From Maribacter orientalis (GTDB lineage Bacteria; Bacteroidota; Bacteroidia; Flavobacteriales; Flavobacteriaceae), in NCBI RefSeq assembly GCF_900109345.1, contig NZ_FNZN01000004.1, positions 186,001 to 250,000 on the forward strand: a stretch of 64,000 bases of DNA, written 5' to 3'. Within the stretch, counting starts at the first letter, position 1. The number at the start of each line of letters is the position of its first letter. Positions 61,024-64,000 of this stretch are shown piece after piece. The notes under the pieces were generated by a model that had not been told where the DNA came from, did no database searches, and saw nothing but the letters and a program-made list of their open reading frames with translations. Made by a program: the position numbers and the translations under genes.

Positions 61024-62382
61024 TTAATAAGTTTCTTTCATCCAATTATACGGTTTTCTATTCATCCAAAGACCTCGTGTAAAATCAGGGAAATCTTGAG
61101 GTTCTCCATTATTTGCTATAGATACCTCAGAAAGTGGTGTAACAGCACTCCAAGCTGCAGCATCGTATGCATCTAATGGTGGAGCGATATTTTCTTTCGC
61201 CGATTCAATAAATGAATTCATCACAAAGAAGTCCATACCCCCATGACCAGCATCTAAAGCATATTCGCCATACTTTTTCCAAAGTGGGTGGTCATATTTT
61301 TCCAACCATGGCTGTGCTTCACTCCAAGTGTGAGGTTCAGATTCTCCTTCTACATAAATTCTACTTCCGTCCACTTCCCAAAGACCATTAGCACCTTGAA
61401 CCCTAAACCCTAAAGAGTAAGGTCTGGGCAAATTACAATCGTGAGTAATAATAATAGTTTCGCCATTAGCCGTGTTTATGGTAGAGGTAATGACATCACC
61501 TTGCTTGAATTTCACTTTTGCATTTGGGTGAGTTTCACCACCTTCTTTTACAATATAGTTATGCAATCCTATACCTTTTGTGGCATGAGAAGTCATAGAT
61601 ACAAATCGATTTCCTCTATTAACATCTGCCATTACAGCAATAGGACCTAGACCATGAGTTGGGTATACATCTGCATTTCGTTTCACTGAATGTTCAGTTC
61701 GCCATTTAGACTCAGAAATACCTTTCTCCCCAAATTCAACTCCTTTACCATAGGCCGTTTTTCCATCATTAAATTTAACATGTCTTAAATCATGTTGATA
61801 ACCACACCTAAAATGAACTAGCTCACCAAAAACATTTTGTTTCACCATGTTGAGCACGGCCAAAATATCTCTACGATAGTTTACATTTTCCAATATCATC
61901 ATATGGGTACCGCTACGCTCATGAGTATTGACCAAATCCCAACATTCTTCTAAGGTATTTGAAGCTGATACTTCTACACCAGCATATTTTCCTGCCTCCA
62001 TAGCATCTACCGTCATACGGGTATGCCAAAGCCATGGTGTCGCTATTACAACAGCATCAACATCTGCCAAGGCCAAAAGATTCTTATAATCCATATCATT
62101 AGAGCCGAATACCTTTGGAGCTTTTCCTTTTGCTTCTGCAATATGCTTTTTAGCAATAGCTATACGTTCTTGATCAACATCGCAAATCGCAGTAACATTC
62201 ACATCTTTCCTCAACAATAGGTTTTGCAGATGATTCGTTCCTCTTAGTCCGACTCCAATCAATCCAACATTCAATTTATCTATAGCGCTAAAACTATTAC
62301 GGGCGAACCCTGGCACTGCTACTATTCCCATACTTGCAATTGATGCATTCCTAATAAAATTTCTTCTAGAGCTCATATTCAT
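61024..62382 (-). CDS. GH109-type (Gfo/Idh/MocA fold) alpha-N-acetylgalactosaminidase
   Basis: This 452-residue protein has a Tat signal (MSSRRNFIRNASIASMGIVAVPGFA), the NAD site GLIGVGLRGTNHLQNLL and ICDVDQ, VVIATPWLWHTRMTVDAMEAGKYAGVEVSAS, and the GH109-typical ENVNYRRDILAVLNMVKQNVFGELVHFRCGYQHDLRHVKFNDG. The end is GLWMNRKPYNWMKETY. GH109 enzymes use NAD in an elimination-type mechanism to remove terminal GalNAc. It should act in the periplasm. A remnant of a second copy's 3' end lies 660 bp away. Confidence 0.9.
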   Translation of the reverse strand: MNMSSRRNFIRNASIASMGIVAVPGFARNSFSAIDKLNVGLIGVGLRGTNHLQNLLLRKDVNVTAICDVDQERIAIAKKHIAEAKGKAPKVFGSNDMDYKNLLALADVDAVVIATPWLWHTRMTVDAMEAGKYAGVEVSASNTLEECWDLVNTHERSGTHMMILENVNYRRDILAVLNMVKQNVFGELVHFRCGYQHDLRHVKFNDGKTAYGKGVEFGEKGISESKWRTEHSVKRNADVYPTHGLGPIAVMADVNRGNRFVSMTSHATKGIGLHNYIVKEGGETHPNAKVKFKQGDVITSTINTANGETIIITHDCNLPRPYSLGFRVQGANGLWEVDGSRIYVEGESEPHTWSEAQPWLEKYDHPLWKKYGEYALDAGHGGMDFFVMNSFIESAKENIAPPLDAYDAAAWSAVTPLSEVSIANNGEPQDFPDFTRGLWMNRKPYNWMKETY

Positions 62383-62490
62383 AAAAATTATAAGCTTTGA
62401 ATTTATAAAAACTACTTGACTAATATTAATTAATCATCAATTTTAATGGTGATACATCTAATTTGACAGATAATTTATCATTGCATTTCA

Positions 62491-62498
62491 TACTTTTG
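62491..62498 (+). promoter_or_regulatory. -7 promoter box of the nucleotidyltransferase gene (TACTTTTG)
   Basis: This TAnnTTTG match lies 20 nt upstream of the ATG at 62519. Confidence 0.4.
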
Positions 62499-62518
62499 AC
62501 TTTTTAAACACAAAAATC

Positions 62519-63397
62519 ATGACTTTACTTTTAATGGCTGCTGGTAGCGGCAGTAGATATGGAAAACTTAAACAATTCGATGATTTAGGCCCAAACGGTG
62601 AATTTTTAATGGAATTCGCTATTTATGACGCTATACAGAACAATTTTGAGCAAATTGTAGTTATCACGAAAAAAGAAAATGTTTCCTTTTTAGAAGAGCA
62701 CCTTTCAAAAAGATTACCAAAAACTATAAAATTAAATGTTCTTGCACAAGAGCTTACGGATTTACCTGACGGAGTTACATTTACAGGTGAACGTAAAAAA
62801 CCATGGGGTACAGCGCATGCAGTTTGGACAGCCAGAAATGTTATCGATGGTCCGTTTGTGGTCATTAATGCTGATGATTTTTATGGCCAATCCGCTTATA
62901 AGAGAGCTGCTGATTTTATGAAATCGGATGATAATGCATATGCGCTATTAGGATATACTTTAAAAGACACCTTATCTGAACACGGTTCTGTTTCTAGAGG
63001 TGTTTGTGAAGTTAAAGGCGATAATTTAGTTTCTGTTCAAGAACGACTAAAATTAATTCAGAGGGATAATAAAATCGTTGATGAAGATACAAATTTAGAT
63101 TTCACAGGAGATGAACAGGCAAGTATGAACTTTTGGGTTTGTAGACCTTCTATTTTCGATAAGATTGAATCTGAATTCAGATTATTTTTAAATGATGATG
63201 ACCGTATTGCCAATAGTGAATTGTATATTCCATTAATGATACAAGAAATGTTACAAGCAAACGAGATAGAAGTAAAATGCATACCTTCTGGTGGCGACTG
63301 GTTCGGCGTTACTTATGCAAGTGATAAAGAAAAAGCAATGAATAGCCTAAAAGAAAAATCTGACTCAGGAAAATACCCTGCTCCTATTTGGAGTTAA
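62519..63397 (+). CDS. Sugar nucleotidyltransferase family protein
   Basis: This 292-residue protein has the nucleotidyltransferase signature LLMAAGSGSRYGKLKQFDDLGPNGEFLMEF, KPWGTAHAVWTAR, VINADDFYG (metal Asp), and GDWFGVTYASDKE. Relatives are MobA-like or glucose-1-phosphate thymidylyltransferase-like enzymes, often beside sugar kinases in Bacteroidetes. The sugar and nucleotide are not readable. It is followed by two strong terminators. Confidence 0.88.
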   Translation: MTLLLMAAGSGSRYGKLKQFDDLGPNGEFLMEFAIYDAIQNNFEQIVVITKKENVSFLEEHLSKRLPKTIKLNVLAQELTDLPDGVTFTGERKKPWGTAHAVWTARNVIDGPFVVINADDFYGQSAYKRAADFMKSDDNAYALLGYTLKDTLSEHGSVSRGVCEVKGDNLVSVQERLKLIQRDNKIVDEDTNLDFTGDEQASMNFWVCRPSIFDKIESEFRLFLNDDDRIANSELYIPLMIQEMLQANEIEVKCIPSGGDWFGVTYASDKEKAMNSLKEKSDSGKYPAPIWS

Positions 63398-63416
63398 TTT
63401 CCTTTGAATATTTATT

Positions 63417-63452
63417 AAAGCCCCATTAGAATAAATGTTCTAATGGGGCTTT
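63417..63452 (+). terminator. Terminator of the nucleotidyltransferase gene
   Basis: A perfect 15-bp stem AAAGCCCCATTAGAA with a 6-nt loop TAAATG begins 20 nt after the stop. It is followed by CTTTTGG. Confidence 0.9.
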
Positions 63453-63478
63453 CTTTTGGCTTAAAATGAGGTAAACTA

Positions 63479-63513
63479 AAAAGAGTCCAATCTTTTTGAG
63501 ATTGGACTCTTTT
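63479..63513 (+). terminator. Second tandem terminator
   Basis: A perfect 15-bp stem AAAAGAGTCCAATCT with loop TTTTG ends in TTTT. It lies 26 nt after the first terminator. It may also stop minus-strand transcription. Confidence 0.85.
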
Positions 63514-63637
63514 ACGAGAACACTATATGAAAATGAAAAAATTTAATTCGTTTTTTATTACATAGTAAACTTACGAGGAAGGTTAACTATTAAAAACAAA
63601 TTGATGTAAACCGCTCATATTATGTGGTGAGATGAAC

Positions 63638-63645
63638 TATTTTTG
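63638..63645 (+). promoter_or_regulatory. -7 promoter box of the 63667 gene (TATTTTTG)
   Basis: This TAnnTTTG match lies 21 nt upstream of the ATG. Confidence 0.4.
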
Positions 63646-63666
63646 TTGTGTACTCAATTCATAGCT

Positions 63667-64000
63667 ATGAAAATTCGAATAAAAGGCGATTCCATTCGAT
63701 TTAGATTAACCCAAACAGAGGTTAAAGCGCTTTCTGAAAATGGGAAGATTTATGATAGCACCAATTTTGGGAATCAAGAATTCAATTATGGAGTTGTTCT
63801 AAAAAAAGATATTGACAACCTAAATGTCAGTTTTAAAAACAACAGCATCAGTTTAGAAATGCCATACATAAATGGTAAATCTTGGTATGCAAACGACATA
63901 ATCACTTTTGACCACAATATTAAAACATCGAAGGATAACGAATTATACTTGCTTCTGGAGAAAGATTTTACCTGCCTAGATAATACCATAGAAGACCAAT
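63667..64000 (+). CDS. Conserved small protein (DUF7009-like), truncated by window end
   Basis: From ATG 63667 the frame is open to the window edge (111 residues). It begins MKIRIKGDSIRFRLTQTEVK and continues with beta-rich sequence (FNYGVVLKKDIDNLNVSFKN, ISLEMPYINGKSWYANDI) and LYLLLEKDFTCLD. I recall this as DUF7009, small beta proteins of unknown function in Bacteroidetes. The full length would be about 120-130 residues, so only a short end is missing. Confidence 0.75.
   Translation, partial: MKIRIKGDSIRFRLTQTEVKALSENGKIYDSTNFGNQEFNYGVVLKKDIDNLNVSFKNNSISLEMPYINGKSWYANDIITFDHNIKTSKDNELYLLLEKDFTCLDNTIEDQ

Noticed and set aside
1-64000. CRISPR arrays, complete insertion sequences, prophage
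   Set aside because: No regularly spaced long direct repeats, transposase, integrase or phage structural genes were seen on reading.

Overview
The window looks like a chromosomal segment from a marine member of the Flavobacteriaceae (Bacteroidetes). The evidence is low GC, recurrent TAnnTTTG promoter boxes, a TamL-type lipoprotein, DUF4407, DUF4230 and DUF4260 genes, BlaI/M56 pairs, Gfo/Idh/MocA proteins with Tat signals, and a TonB-dependent receptor with a carboxypeptidase-regulatory N-terminus. The content resembles Maribacter, Zobellia or Arenibacter relatives, but the genus cannot be fixed by reading alone. I saw no CRISPR array, rRNA, phage or complete insertion sequence.

Layout. 0-12.7 kb: partial asparaginase, TatD nuclease, retropepsin-like protease, the 2-oxoglutarate dehydrogenase genes sucA-sucB, an HGSNAT/NagX-like acyltransferase, a secreted amidohydrolase, and envelope-sugar genes (galE, a DegT-type aminotransferase, kdtA). 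12.7-17.5 kb: a sparse region with three candidate micro-proteins, a DUF1593 secreted hydrolase, a decayed outer-membrane receptor, a secreted Ig/PKD-like protein and tRNA-Leu(UAG). 17.6-31.5 kb: M20 dipeptidase, phnA, a BlaI/M56 pair, DUF4407, two more micro-proteins and the tamB-tamL export module. 31.5-42.4 kb: mostly minus-strand housekeeping and conserved genes (membrane MutS-like ATPase, DUF4230/DUF4260, hemW, ruvC) and a second BlaI/M56 pair. 42.5-50.5 kb: DUF456, a nitroreductase, and a complete histidine-utilisation operon hutH-hutI-hutU-hutG with a divergent LysR regulator. 50.5-64 kb: a candidate small RNA, a Gfo/Idh oxidoreductase, an Lrp regulator, a transport/metabolism cluster (TonB-dependent receptor, lipoprotein, Tat-exported aminotransferase, AEC permease), a GH109 glycosidase with a nearby decayed 3' copy, a sugar nucleotidyltransferase and a partial end gene.

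Most noteworthy. (1) A 476-bp cassette (38765-39240) between ruvC and hemW carries a four-helix-bundle (S23/IVP) gene. It has 33-bp inverted ends (30/33 identical) built from ACTG/CAGT units spaced 6-7 nt, and one end supplies the ruvC stop codon. (2) A candidate ~98-nt small RNA downstream of hutG has its own promoter box, three stems and a U-tract terminator. (3) The two BlaI/M56 systems have different triple operators laid over their promoters. (4) A PLP aminotransferase carries a twin-arginine signal in a TonB/AEC transport cluster. (5) A GH109 3'-end remnant abuts the AEC transporter stop. (6) There is a 48-bp perfect palindrome, and a probable dispersed repeat upstream of phnA.
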